DNA of 64,000 nucleotides from positions 1 to 64,000 of the forward strand of contig JAFYNR010000031.1 of the NCBI GenBank assembly GCA_017548045.1. The letters run 5' to 3'. The translations under genes and the position numbers were made by a program. This document shows positions 37,765 through 46,452 of the stretch, in pieces (positions within the stretch are counted from its first letter, which is position 1; the number at the start of each line of letters is the position of its first letter). The notes beneath the pieces were generated by a model. It was not told where the DNA came from, did no database searches, and saw nothing but the letters and a program-made list of their open reading frames with translations. The DNA comes from Clostridia bacterium (GTDB lineage: Bacteria; Bacillota; Clostridia; Oscillospirales; Acutalibacteraceae).

Positions 37765-39264
37765 TTACCAACTGTATATAACTGTTTCACCGTCGATTTC
37801 CCATTGTGACGGTGTGCGGTTTTCATAAATGTCAATGGGTTTGATTGTGTGCTTACTCTGGAATGTTTTATAAGCCAGCGAAAGGTCTTTTTTCTGTTCA
37901 TCTGTTAGGTTGTCGGTGCAGGATACAAAAAGGGGAGTGTTGCTGTATGAGAGAAGATGAAGCCACTGTTTGTTCTTTTCCCAGGGGATGTAATCTTTAA
38001 GAATTCCCACGCAGTCTGCATCGCACATATAGAAAGCTTCGTTCTGTGCAAGACGGAACGCAAGGGTGTTTACACCGTTTTTCCTTGTTGCATCCCATTC
38101 TCTTCCGCTTGTATCGTTACCTGTTCTGTAAAGCTCAACAAGGCCTGCACACAGATGTGAAACCGTGTTACAGCCGATTATCAGCATATCACCTGCCGCA
38201 TCTCTGATAAGCCTGTAAAGGTCAAGCACAATCTCGGCGTTTGTTTTTGTTTTGTCGTAGAAGCTCCAGCCGTCGGCTTTGGTTATGGTTTCATTAAGCT
38301 CACTGCCCCAGCTTCCGAATAAATCTGCCGTTGTAAAATCGTGCTTAAGAAGCTCGTAGCCCCAATCTTTGATTCTTTCAATATCAGCCTTTATGTATGC
38401 CTTTGAATCGGGATGAGTGGGGTCGAGATACTGCCTTTTACCGCTTCGGAGAAGTCGCATATCTTCTGTTATTGCGGCGTCTCTGTTATGAAGGGGTCTT
38501 ATCCATATACCGGGTCTTGCTCCCAGTTCCTTTATTTCGTCGGCAAGCTTTTTCATATCACCGAATTTTTCATTGGGTATCCACGGTCCTTCGCAGGAGT
38601 TAATCTGCCAGCAGTCATCGATTACTTCAAAAGGCTTGTTATCAATACCTTTTGCAAGCCCAAGCTGAACCTTTGTATCTGTAATTATTTCATCGTAACT
38701 GCTTTTGCCGTAAGCATAGTACCAGTTGTTGCCGCCGTAAATTCTTTCTTCGGGAATAAGCGGATTATCGCAAAGTGATTTGCAGTAATCGCAAAGACAG
38801 CCGTATACGTCGCCCGAGTCATAGCTTTTGAAAACAAACGTTGCAAGGTGAACCGTTCTTCCGCCAAGCTCAACACCGCAGCCGCCGTTTCTGCAATCAA
38901 CAAGGGCTTTTATTCCGTTTGCAGTGCATTTGAAGCTGATAAAGGCATTGGGCTGTGTTTTAACACCGAAACAGAAACATTCTGACTTGTCGGTAGCAAT
39001 AAAATACCAGGGAAAGTATCTGGTATTGTTGCAAAGTCTTGTGAATTCAAGCTCGCCGTAACTGCGTTCCCACACATCGCCGAGAACGTAAATATCATCA
39101 TTTGCTTCGAAAGCCCAGTCAAGCTCAATGAATCTGATCTTATCGTTGTTTGCGGTCAGATACAAATCCAGAGTATTACCGTTTACGGTATAATTTATAA
39201 CCGTATCGGAAATACCGTTTTCACTTATTATTTTCTTACTGAAAGCATCAATATTGAAATTCAT
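37765..39264 (-). CDS. GH36-type alpha-galactosidase-like enzyme
   Basis: This 499-residue cytosolic protein has a beta-sandwich N-terminal part and a TIM barrel with FEVIDDCWQ and GIWIRPL. LLKHDF carries the probable nucleophilic Asp, and YRTGNDTSGREWD holds a probable acid/base Asp. This arrangement fits GH36-like alpha-galactosidases or alpha-N-acetylgalactosaminidases, though it is shorter than full GH36 enzymes (about 700). There is no signal peptide. It starts only 12 bp after znuB with AAAGGA upstream, so it appears to be the last gene of the zinc uptake operon, an unusual place. Confidence 0.77.
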   Translation of the reverse strand: MNFNIDAFSKKIISENGISDTVINYTVNGNTLDLYLTANNDKIRFIELDWAFEANDDIYVLGDVWERSYGELEFTRLCNNTRYFPWYFIATDKSECFCFGVKTQPNAFISFKCTANGIKALVDCRNGGCGVELGGRTVHLATFVFKSYDSGDVYGCLCDYCKSLCDNPLIPEERIYGGNNWYYAYGKSSYDEIITDTKVQLGLAKGIDNKPFEVIDDCWQINSCEGPWIPNEKFGDMKKLADEIKELGARPGIWIRPLHNRDAAITEDMRLLRSGKRQYLDPTHPDSKAYIKADIERIKDWGYELLKHDFTTADLFGSWGSELNETITKADGWSFYDKTKTNAEIVLDLYRLIRDAAGDMLIIGCNTVSHLCAGLVELYRTGNDTSGREWDATRKNGVNTLAFRLAQNEAFYMCDADCVGILKDYIPWEKNKQWLHLLSYSNTPLFVSCTDNLTDEQKKDLSLAYKTFQSKHTIKPIDIYENRTPSQWEIDGETVIYSW

Positions 39265-39276
39265 TTTATCATCCTT

Positions 39277-40119
39277 TTATGATTTTTTTGCAATTTTACC
39301 TGCGATAAAGCAGAAGATGAATGAAACGATATCCGCAGCGACAATGGTGGAGCCTACGGGAGTGCCGTAAAGAATGGCAATGAATATTCCTGCTACGGCA
39401 CAGGCTACCGATATGATTGCAGAACTGATGATAACTGAACGAAAACTTTTGAAAAGCCTCATTGCCGAAAGTGCAGGGAAGATAATCAGCGCAGATATCA
39501 GCAGTGCGCCTACAAGGTTCATAGCAAGCACGATTACAACGGCAGTTACAACCGCAATAAGTGTGTTATATGCTTTGGTGTTTGTGCCTGTTGCGCAGGC
39601 GAAGGCTTCGTCAAAGGTGACGGCGAAAATCCTGTTATAGAATAAAATGAAAACAAGAATTACAACCGCTGTAAGTGCGAGGCAAAGAATAACATCGGTT
39701 TTTGAAAGGGTAAGAATTGACGTTGAGCCGAAAAGAGTGGTGCACACGTCGCCGCTGACGTTTGACGATGTTGAAAATACGTTAAGTAGCAGATAGCCGA
39801 GAGCAAGCGTACCGACGGATATCATTGCAATGGCGGCATCGCCCTTGATTTTGGTGCTTGAATTAAGCCCGAGAAGGAGTATGGCCGCCGCTATTGTTAC
39901 GGGTAATGCAACGGTCATCGGTGCCGTACCGCATACTGCGGCAACCGCTATTGCACCGAAGGCAACGTGCGAAAGTCCGTCACCTATCATAGAGTATCTC
40001 TTGAGCACGAGGCTTACGCCCAAAAGTGCGGCGCAAAGTGCTATAAGTACGCCTGCAATAAGGGCATATCTGACAAAGGTGTAGCTGAAATATGATGATA
40101 ATGATTCAATTATATTCAT
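39277..40119 (-). CDS. znuB: Zinc ABC transporter permease ZnuB
   Basis: This 280-residue membrane permease of the ABC-3 (metal) family has about eight to nine hydrophobic segments. Family sequences include YSMIGDGLSHVAFG near residue 42 and LLISALIIFPALSAMRL. It forms the channel for zinc (or manganese) import with ZnuC and ZnuA. The start overlaps the znuC stop by 4 bp (ATGA). Confidence 0.93.
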   Translation of the reverse strand: MNIIESLSSYFSYTFVRYALIAGVLIALCAALLGVSLVLKRYSMIGDGLSHVAFGAIAVAAVCGTAPMTVALPVTIAAAILLLGLNSSTKIKGDAAIAMISVGTLALGYLLLNVFSTSSNVSGDVCTTLFGSTSILTLSKTDVILCLALTAVVILVFILFYNRIFAVTFDEAFACATGTNTKAYNTLIAVVTAVVIVLAMNLVGALLISALIIFPALSAMRLFKSFRSVIISSAIISVACAVAGIFIAILYGTPVGSTIVAADIVSFIFCFIAGKIAKKS

Positions 40120-40826
40120 TCGTCACAACCTCCGTCGCAGATAAAGCAGTGGCATCCGTCGCTGTTTTTGTAATCCTCTTTTGTGCCAAAAAACAAAGGC
40201 TTGTTACCGATGTGCAGAATGTGAGATGCAAATTCGATGGCGGCGTGTATGTCGTGTGATACCATTATTACCGTTATGCCTTCTTTGTTGATTTCAGTAA
40301 TCAGATGATATAGATTTTTGGTAACTACGGGGTCAAGACCTGCAACGGGCTCGTCAAGAATGAGCAGCTTTTTTGTTGCACACAATGCCCTTGCAAGAAG
40401 CACTCGCTGCTGCTGACCGCCCGAAAGCTCACGGTAGCATTTGTCTGAAAGGTCTGTGATACCGAGCCTTTTCATAATATCTGCCGCCTGCTTTTTCTGA
40501 GCTTTTGAATAAAAGGGTTTTATTCCGCAACCGTTAAGACATCCGGAAAGAATAATTTCTTTAACCGATGCGGGGAAATCCTTCTGCACTTCCGTCTGCT
40601 GCGGCAGATAGCCGATTTCATTCTGTCTGAGTCCGTCACCGAATTCAATTTTACCCGCAACAACTGACTTCTGACCTAAAAGAGTTTTCATCAGTGTGCT
40701 TTTACCTGAACCGTTTTCACCGACAATGCAAAGATAATCGCCTTTGCCGACGCTGAAGTTAAGGTCTGTTACAATGGCTTTTCCCTCGTAACCCAGAGAA
40801 ACGCCGCTAACGTTTATAAGAGCCAT
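40116..40826 (-). CDS. znuC: Zinc ABC transporter ATPase ZnuC
   Basis: This 236-residue ATPase has Walker A GENGSGKSTL (37-46), a QxxEV-type Q-loop in GYLPQQTEV, signature ELSGGQQQRVLLARAL and Walker B LLILDEPVAGLD. The C-terminal end is His/Cys-rich (HCFICDGGCDE), which could bind metal. The start overlaps the znuA stop codon (TGATG), so translation is coupled. Confidence 0.94.
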   Translation of the reverse strand: MALINVSGVSLGYEGKAIVTDLNFSVGKGDYLCIVGENGSGKSTLMKTLLGQKSVVAGKIEFGDGLRQNEIGYLPQQTEVQKDFPASVKEIILSGCLNGCGIKPFYSKAQKKQAADIMKRLGITDLSDKCYRELSGGQQQRVLLARALCATKKLLILDEPVAGLDPVVTKNLYHLITEINKEGITVIMVSHDIHAAIEFASHILHIGNKPLFFGTKEDYKNSDGCHCFICDGGCDE

Positions 40827-41767
40827 CAGTTGAGAGCCTCCCGTAATACTTCAAGATTTTTTTTCATTATACCGACGTATGTTGTGCCGCTTGTGATATC
40901 GGCAAGTGAAACCGATTGGCAGGAGTCGAGTGAAGCGGCTTTTGCTCCGCTTGCTTCGCATACGGTTTTTGCGATTGAACCGTCAGAGCCGTCTATTGTA
41001 AGCACAACGGGCAAATCCGATTCTTTGGTTTTGTTAATAAGAAAAGCCATAGTCTGAAAGCTTGCTTCGCTTTCGGATGAACAGCCTGCGAAAGCGGCAT
41101 AGTATTCAAGAGAATAATCTTCAACAAGATAGCGGAAGGGGAAACGGTCAGCAAAGAGCAGTGTGCTCCGTTTTGCGGATGCAACGGTGCTTTGGTACTC
41201 CGAATCGAGTTTGTCCAGTTCTTCGGTATATGCTTTTGTGTTTGCTTTGTATTTATCTGTATTTTCGCTGTCTGTTTCACAGATAATTCCGCAAAGCTTT
41301 TCGGTTATTGATGCGGCATTTTTCAGTGAAAGCCATACGTGCTCATCTTTGTTACGGTGGCTTTCGCCTTCGTGATGATGCTCATGTTCCATACCTGCAA
41401 CATATTCTTCATCATAGGTTTCAACAAGCTCCATAAGTGCAACCGTTCTGAGGCTTTGATTGTTTGCGGAAGCAAGAACACCATCAACCCATTGATCGCT
41501 GATTCCGCCTACGTAAACAAAAATATCTGCAGAGGAAATTTTAATAATATCCTGAGCCGTAGGTTCATAGCTGTGCAGGTCTCCGCCGTCATCAAGAAGC
41601 AGGGTAAGACCTTCATCGGTGCCGAGAATGTTTTTGATAAAGTCGTATTGAGGAAATGCGGTACAGACTATGCTGAGTCCGTCCTGCTTTTTTTCTTCTG
41701 CCGTACCGCAGGAACAAAGAACCAGCAGGGCGGTAACAATAACAATTACAGAAATTATTTTTTTCAT
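40826..41767 (-). CDS. znuA: Zinc-binding lipoprotein ZnuA/AdcA
   Basis: This 313-residue lipoprotein captures zinc outside the cell for ZnuBC. It has a signal peptide with lipobox VLCSC, the cluster A-I fold with the first ligand region DLHSYEPTAQDI, and a His-rich loop HEHHHEGESHRNKDEH before VWLSLKN. The His-rich loop is typical of zinc rather than manganese carriers. The ATG at 41767 was chosen for the AGGGAG site 6 bp upstream and the clean signal peptide. Confidence 0.93.
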   Translation of the reverse strand: MKKIISVIVIVTALLVLCSCGTAEEKKQDGLSIVCTAFPQYDFIKNILGTDEGLTLLLDDGGDLHSYEPTAQDIIKISSADIFVYVGGISDQWVDGVLASANNQSLRTVALMELVETYDEEYVAGMEHEHHHEGESHRNKDEHVWLSLKNAASITEKLCGIICETDSENTDKYKANTKAYTEELDKLDSEYQSTVASAKRSTLLFADRFPFRYLVEDYSLEYYAAFAGCSSESEASFQTMAFLINKTKESDLPVVLTIDGSDGSIAKTVCEASGAKAASLDSCQSVSLADITSGTTYVGIMKKNLEVLREALN

Positions 41768-41778
41768 TTTATTCTCCC

Positions 41779-42162
41779 TTATTTGCATGTTCCGCATTTG
41801 CCCGTAAGCAGGGTGTGGCTGTCAAGCTCAAAGCTTGTGCTGTTAAGAATGTTGCTTTGTATCTGTGCGGTTACGTTACTGTCAAGGTGATAAACCTTGC
41901 CGCAATCGGTGCATTTCATATGCAGGTGCCCTTCGCATTTTTTATCGCTTATATACTGATATACAAATCTTCTACTGGTTCCTTTTACCGTGCGGTGAAC
42001 AAGACCGTCTTCAACAAGCTTTGTCATAAGACGGTAGGCGGTGCTCTGGCTTATCTCACTGCCGATTCCGTTGATTATTTCTTCTATGGTAAATGCTTTT
42101 TCACTGTTGCTTTGCAAAAAGTCAATAAGACTTTTGCGCTGATGAGTGTTATATGTTTTCAT
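41779..42162 (-). CDS. zur: Fur-family regulator, probably zinc-sensing Zur
   Basis: This 127-residue metalloregulator has a winged helix (QRKSLIDFLQSN to GLVHRTVKG) and a dimerisation domain with the structural zinc Cys pairs CTDCGKVYHL and CGTC. KCEGHLHMKC provides sensing-site His residues. As the first gene of a zinc uptake operon it is most likely Zur, repressing znu when zinc is plentiful; Fur or PerR is possible. The ATG at 42162 has GGAGG upstream at 10 bp. The promoter is divergent from that of an exported phosphoesterase. Confidence 0.87.
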   Translation of the reverse strand: MKTYNTHQRKSLIDFLQSNSEKAFTIEEIINGIGSEISQSTAYRLMTKLVEDGLVHRTVKGTSRRFVYQYISDKKCEGHLHMKCTDCGKVYHLDSNVTAQIQSNILNSTSFELDSHTLLTGKCGTCK

Positions 42163-42201
42163 TTTAAGTTTGCCTCCGAATTTGAGAATAACTCCTAAAT
42201 T

Positions 42202-42229
42202 ATTATACATAAATAAGAAGCAAAGTCAA
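42202..42229 (-). promoter_or_regulatory. Promoter of the zur-znuACB-GH36 operon
   Basis: On the minus strand, -35 TTGACT (42224-42229) and -10 TATAAT (42202-42207) are 16 bp apart. The -35 and flanking bases form part of an inverted repeat AAGTCAAC...GTTGACTT shared with the divergent promoter. Confidence 0.82.
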
Positions 42230-42247
42230 CATTATTTTTCGGTTCGG

Positions 42248-42276
42248 TTGACTTTATGCATAATTTGTTATAAAAT
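42248..42276 (+). promoter_or_regulatory. Promoter of the exported phosphoesterase gene
   Basis: -35 TTGACT (42248-42253) and -10 TAAAAT (42271-42276) are spaced by 17 bp, 34 bp before the ATG at 42311. It is the mirror image of the zur promoter across a 16-bp centre. Confidence 0.8.
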
Positions 42277-42310
42277 ATATAAGCAAAAAATTTAATAGGA
42301 GGCACAGAAT

Positions 42311-43492
42311 ATGAAACGTATTCTCTCACTTGTCCTTGTACTCGTAATGGTTTTCGGTGCATTTGCTGTTAACGCTTCGGCGGCTGATGACGGTGTGCTC
42401 AGATTTGACGAAAACGGCGAGTTCAAGATTATGCACATCTGCGACTGTCAGGACGATTATCCTGCAGACCCCGAAATGCTCACATTCCTTGATGCGGTTG
42501 TTAAGGAATACAAGCCTGACCTTGTTGTTCTCGGCGGTGACAATACCGTAGGCCCCGAAAATATGAAACAGGAAGACAAGGATGCCGCTATCAAAGAGCT
42601 TGTTTCGGTTTTTGTTGAAAACGAAACATACTTTACCCTTGTTTTCGGTAACCACGACCATCAGCAGGGCTTTACTGATGACGAACTGTTTGTTATGTAT
42701 CAGAAGCACGGCGGAAAATACTGCCTTGCATACGATGCAGATCCCTCACTTACAGGCACCGCAACTCACGCACTTCCCGTTCTCGGTTCAGAAAGCGGCA
42801 AAACAGAGCTTATGCTTTATATGTTTGACTCAAACCAGTATGTATCGGTTAATAGATTTGAGGATGAATATGACAGCGTAAATCCCGATCAGATTGAATG
42901 GTACAAGAATGTAAGCAAGGCTGCCGAAGCAGAAAACGGCAAGGTGGTTCCTGCACTTGTGTTCCAGCACATTATCGTCGGCGAAGTTTATGATGCACTT
43001 TTCCACGAAGCTCCCTTCGATATGGGCGAGCTTTCAAGAACTTTCAACGGCAAGACCTATTCATTCCTTCCCAGAACAGAAAACATTGAATCCGGTTTCC
43101 TCTTTGAGTTCCCTTGCCCCGGATATTACAACCACGGTCAGTTTGACGCAATGGTTGAAAGAGGCGACGTAATGGGCATCTTCTCAGGTCACGACCATAC
43201 AAACGACTTTGTAACAGAGCTTGACGGAATCAAGATTGTCAACACCGCAGGTGCTACACACGGCGGTTACAGCACAGATTTCAACAGAGGCGTAAGAATG
43301 ATTACCGTTAACGAAAATAACCCCGGCACGTTTGAAACAGAGATGGTAACAACCCGTCAGTTTGCCATTGATAACAGCGATTATGCTGAGGCTGTAGGTA
43401 TCAGCAAGTTCGGTGCGGCAATAGTTATTGCATTCGGCGATTTTCTTGAGGCTATGGGTAAATTTACCGGTATTTTCTCAAGACTCTTTTAA
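42311..43492 (+). CDS. Exported calcineurin-like metallophosphoesterase
   Basis: This 393-residue protein has a signal peptide (MKRILSLVLVLVMV...NASA) and the two-metal phosphoesterase motifs in order: CDCQDD, LGGDN, GNHD, FQHI and GHDH. Such proteins hydrolyse phosphate mono- or diesters outside the cell. The last 30 residues are hydrophobic (AAIVIAFGDFLEAMGKF...) and may attach it to the membrane. AGGAGG lies 8 bp before the ATG. Its promoter is divergent from zur and may share a control site, which would make it zinc-responsive; that is inferred. Confidence 0.85.
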   Translation: MKRILSLVLVLVMVFGAFAVNASAADDGVLRFDENGEFKIMHICDCQDDYPADPEMLTFLDAVVKEYKPDLVVLGGDNTVGPENMKQEDKDAAIKELVSVFVENETYFTLVFGNHDHQQGFTDDELFVMYQKHGGKYCLAYDADPSLTGTATHALPVLGSESGKTELMLYMFDSNQYVSVNRFEDEYDSVNPDQIEWYKNVSKAAEAENGKVVPALVFQHIIVGEVYDALFHEAPFDMGELSRTFNGKTYSFLPRTENIESGFLFEFPCPGYYNHGQFDAMVERGDVMGIFSGHDHTNDFVTELDGIKIVNTAGATHGGYSTDFNRGVRMITVNENNPGTFETEMVTTRQFAIDNSDYAEAVGISKFGAAIVIAFGDFLEAMGKFTGIFSRLF

Positions 43493-43510
43493 TTGAATTT
43501 AGCAATGAAA

Positions 43511-43549
43511 AAATCCCCGGAAAGTTAATCTTTCCGGGGATTTACTTTG
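43511..43549. terminator. Bidirectional intrinsic terminator
   Basis: AAATCCCCGGAAAG and CTTTCCGGGGATTT form a perfect 14-bp stem with a 5-base loop between two converging genes, with flanking A and T runs. Confidence 0.9.
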
Positions 43550-43557
43550 TTTATTTA

Positions 43558-45222
43558 TCAGCTGTACATCTGTGAGTAAGCAAGGTTCTTTCTGACTGTA
43601 TCGCAATACTGCTTTGCAACGCGGTCAGTCCACATCGTCTTTTCGTCAACAACATTCTTACCGTCTTCCTTGAAGAGATCTTCCTGGTATGATGTAAGCT
43701 CATCGTTTGCCATTTCATCCTTGATAGCGGCTTTCCAGTCAACGTCGTCTGTGTTGTCGCTTACAAAGTACATAATGTGATAACCGTATTCTGTTTCAAC
43801 AATACCTGTGTCGCCGGCCTTTCTTGCAGGATCAAAGCTCCACTTTTCAAAGTTTTCAACGTAGTTGTCGCTGATTCTGATATTCTCGTAAAGACCGCCT
43901 GTTTCGGCTGATGCTGTGTCAGCGGTATTTTCTTTAACCATAGCTGAGAATGCATCTTCAGTTACTTTATCGCCGAGACCTGAAAGAAGATCGTTTGCAA
44001 TTTTGTTTGCTGCCATCTTTTCTTCGTCGGTAACGTTGTTTTCATCTTTTGCTTCAAACTCAATGAGGCAGTGACGGACTGAAACACTGTTTGAATTATA
44101 TGCAGGTGCAATTACGAATACGATGTTTGCTGATTTTTCAGTTGCAAACGTGTTAACTTCGCCTGCCTTGCGGCCTGCTGCGAACACCCAGTCAGCACCT
44201 TCTGTACCGATAGCGGTATTAAGTGATGCATATGAAGTTGCAATTGATTTCTTTGTTGTGTCTTCTTTGCTGTCGTTGTAAGCCTTTACAGCCTCGATAA
44301 GTGCGTTTTCATCGGTTGCCTTTGCAGCGATTTCTTTTGCAGCAGCGATAAGTTTATCGTTTTCAGCCTTCTGTCTTGCGGCAAGGGCATCGTCTGTTTC
44401 GCCTTCGTTCTTTGTGAGGGTCTTGAATGCGATTGAATAATAACGTACGTCAGCATAATCGTAGTTTTTCTGATTTGCCTTGTACTCTGCGGTAATGGTT
44501 TCGTCTGTGATTGAATCGGTTACTTCTGTCTGTTTTGCATCTGTGAAGTTCTGAGCAAGAAGCTCCATTTCAAGCTGCTTTACAAAAGCCTTCTCGTTAA
44601 AGCCTGCACCGAAGTAGGTTTTAAGGAATGCGTTGAGTGAATAGTTGTTTTCGGCAGCCTGTGTTCTGTAAGTTTCAACGGTTTCGTTGATTTCGGCTTG
44701 CTGATCTTCGGTGAGAGTTGTGCCTGCGGCAACAGCCTCGTTGTAGTAGCCGATTGTCTGCTGTGCTATTAAAACAGCTCTTTCCTTAAGAACAACATCC
44801 CAGGTGAGAACGTTGCCTTCGTCATCCTTCTGTGTTGATTCCTGCTCATCGGGGGGGAGAGAAGAATCGAAACCTGTGGGATTGTAGCCGTAAACCTGCT
44901 CGTACTGATAAGCCTGGTTAGCCATCTCATTGTATGCCATCGAGTAGTAGTAATTGAACTCTGCTACCGAAACCTTGGTGTCGCCAACCTTGAGCGCTGT
45001 TGCGGCTCTGTTGATAACGCCTGTTGAGTCAAGAATTTTAAATCCTGCAAAACCTACTATTGCAACAACAAGCACGATTGCAACTACCTTCTTGATAATG
45101 CCGGTGGCAGTTGTTCTTTTTTCAATGCTCTTTGCGTTTTTCTTTGCAGCTTTGGCTATTCTTGCTTTACGCTCCTCACGGTAAAGTTCAGCCTTGCTCT
45201 TTGAGCTTTCGTTTTTTGCCAT
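43558..45222 (-). CDS. Membrane-anchored PpiC/SurA-type peptidyl-prolyl isomerase
   Basis: This 554-residue foldase has a Lys/Ala-rich cytosolic start (1-40), one transmembrane helix (about 44-64), a SurA-like N-terminal chaperone region, and a C-terminal parvulin domain. The parvulin part has VRHCLIEF, SGLGDKVTEDAFSAMVKENT and the end ETEYGYHIMYF. It should help exported proteins fold at the outer face of the membrane, like PrsA, but with a transmembrane anchor instead of a lipobox. AAAGGA lies before the ATG. A likely promoter with TATAAT lies at 45334-45339, but its -35 spacing (15 bp to TTGCAA) is poor. Confidence 0.87.
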   Translation of the reverse strand: MAKNESSKSKAELYREERKARIAKAAKKNAKSIEKRTTATGIIKKVVAIVLVVAIVGFAGFKILDSTGVINRAATALKVGDTKVSVAEFNYYYSMAYNEMANQAYQYEQVYGYNPTGFDSSLPPDEQESTQKDDEGNVLTWDVVLKERAVLIAQQTIGYYNEAVAAGTTLTEDQQAEINETVETYRTQAAENNYSLNAFLKTYFGAGFNEKAFVKQLEMELLAQNFTDAKQTEVTDSITDETITAEYKANQKNYDYADVRYYSIAFKTLTKNEGETDDALAARQKAENDKLIAAAKEIAAKATDENALIEAVKAYNDSKEDTTKKSIATSYASLNTAIGTEGADWVFAAGRKAGEVNTFATEKSANIVFVIAPAYNSNSVSVRHCLIEFEAKDENNVTDEEKMAANKIANDLLSGLGDKVTEDAFSAMVKENTADTASAETGGLYENIRISDNYVENFEKWSFDPARKAGDTGIVETEYGYHIMYFVSDNTDDVDWKAAIKDEMANDELTSYQEDLFKEDGKNVVDEKTMWTDRVAKQYCDTVRKNLAYSQMYS

Positions 45223-45402
45223 TATTGTTCATCCTTTTCTTTCTATGTTTTTATAACCGCCGCATAGAGTTCAAATCATTTCACTCTGACGGTTAAGTGC
45301 CAACCGAACAAAATCGGCACAATGATATTATATTATACTATCTTTAATAAATTTGCAAGCGTTTGTAATAAATTTATACCTTATTAACAAATAGAAGGGT
45401 GA

Positions 45403-46371
45403 TTATTTGGTAAGAGTGCCGTCAATAAACTCACGTCTGAACCAGACATCGGGTACTTCGAAGCTTTTTCCGTCAAGATATTCAAGGCAGCCTGCATCGG
45501 TTGAAAACGTAAATTTCAGTCTGTACGAATAAAGAAACTGCTTTTTGTAACCCAAAACCTTGTTGAGTGCGTTGGTGCCGTATTTGCCGTCACCCAGCAG
45601 TGGATGGCCTATGCTTGCAAAATGTGCTCTTATCTGATGTGTTCTTCCCGTGAGAAGCTCAACCTCCACAAGACTTAATCCGTCCTTTTCGGATATAACC
45701 GAATACTGAGTGCGGATTTCTTTTGAGCCTTTTCTTTCCGAAGCAAAAACTTCAACCTTGTTTTTCTTTTCGTCCTTGATAAGCCAGCCTGTCAGCAATC
45801 CTTTTTTCTTCTTGAGAGTGCCGTGAATAACGCAAAGATAATACTTTTCCATTTCACGGTCTTTGAGCTTCTGATTAAGAATACGCAGACTTTCCGCATT
45901 TTTTGCGGCAATAACGATGCCGCCTGTGTTGCGGTCAATTCTGTTTACAAGCGCAGGCGCAAATGAATTTTCATCCTTGGGATTATATTCGCCCTTTTCA
46001 TAAAGATAGCGTTTTACTCTGGTAATCAGCGTATCGTTATATTCGGTTTCATCGGGATGGGAGAGAATGCCTACCTTCTTGTCAAGAAGTATTATGTTTT
46101 CATCCTCATAAACAACGTCAAGATTTTTTGATGCGGAAAGAAAGTCGTAATGCTCATCGGCAGGTGCAAAAAATTCGTCGTTGATATACATATCAACAAT
46201 ATCGCCTTCGCAGAGTTTAAGCGCAATATCTCCTTTTTTTGAGTTTACTTTTATCCTCTTTGTTCTTATGTATTTGTACATAAGTGACTTGGGCAGGGCA
46301 GGAACGGCTTTTGAAATGAATTTATCAAGCCTTTGTCCCGAATCGTTTTTTGAAATTGTGAATGTTTTCAA
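45403..46371 (-). CDS. RluA-family pseudouridine synthase
   Basis: This 322-residue enzyme has an N-terminal S4 RNA-binding domain (RLDKFISKAVPALPKSL) and a catalytic domain with ALVNRIDRNTGGIVIAAK, which holds the catalytic Asp (usual form HRLDxxTSG). LLTGRTHQIRAHFASIGHPLLGD is the second signature. It isomerises uridines in rRNA or tRNA; the exact target (RluC or RluD type) is not clear. The start is TTG at 46371 with GGAG 8 bp upstream. It is divergent from radC. Confidence 0.9.
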   Translation of the reverse strand: MKTFTISKNDSGQRLDKFISKAVPALPKSLMYKYIRTKRIKVNSKKGDIALKLCEGDIVDMYINDEFFAPADEHYDFLSASKNLDVVYEDENIILLDKKVGILSHPDETEYNDTLITRVKRYLYEKGEYNPKDENSFAPALVNRIDRNTGGIVIAAKNAESLRILNQKLKDREMEKYYLCVIHGTLKKKKGLLTGWLIKDEKKNKVEVFASERKGSKEIRTQYSVISEKDGLSLVEVELLTGRTHQIRAHFASIGHPLLGDGKYGTNALNKVLGYKKQFLYSYRLKFTFSTDAGCLEYLDGKSFEVPDVWFRREFIDGTLTK

Positions 46372-46392
46372 TATAATCGCTCCGAAAATTTA

Positions 46393-46420
46393 TTTACAAA
46401 AATTAAAAATGGTGTATAAT
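46393..46420 (+). promoter_or_regulatory. Promoter of radC
   Basis: -35 TTTACA (46393-46398) and a perfect -10 TATAAT (46415-46420) are spaced by 16 bp, 32 bp before the ATG at 46453. Confidence 0.7.
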
Positions 46421-46452
46421 ACAGCAAGTATTTGTTTTTCAAGAGGTACACT

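Noticed and set aside
41339-41890. Plus-strand frame of about 183 codons across znuA and the regulator
   Set aside because: Antisense to two genes with clear motifs; hydrophobic stretches reflect reverse reading of the signal peptide.
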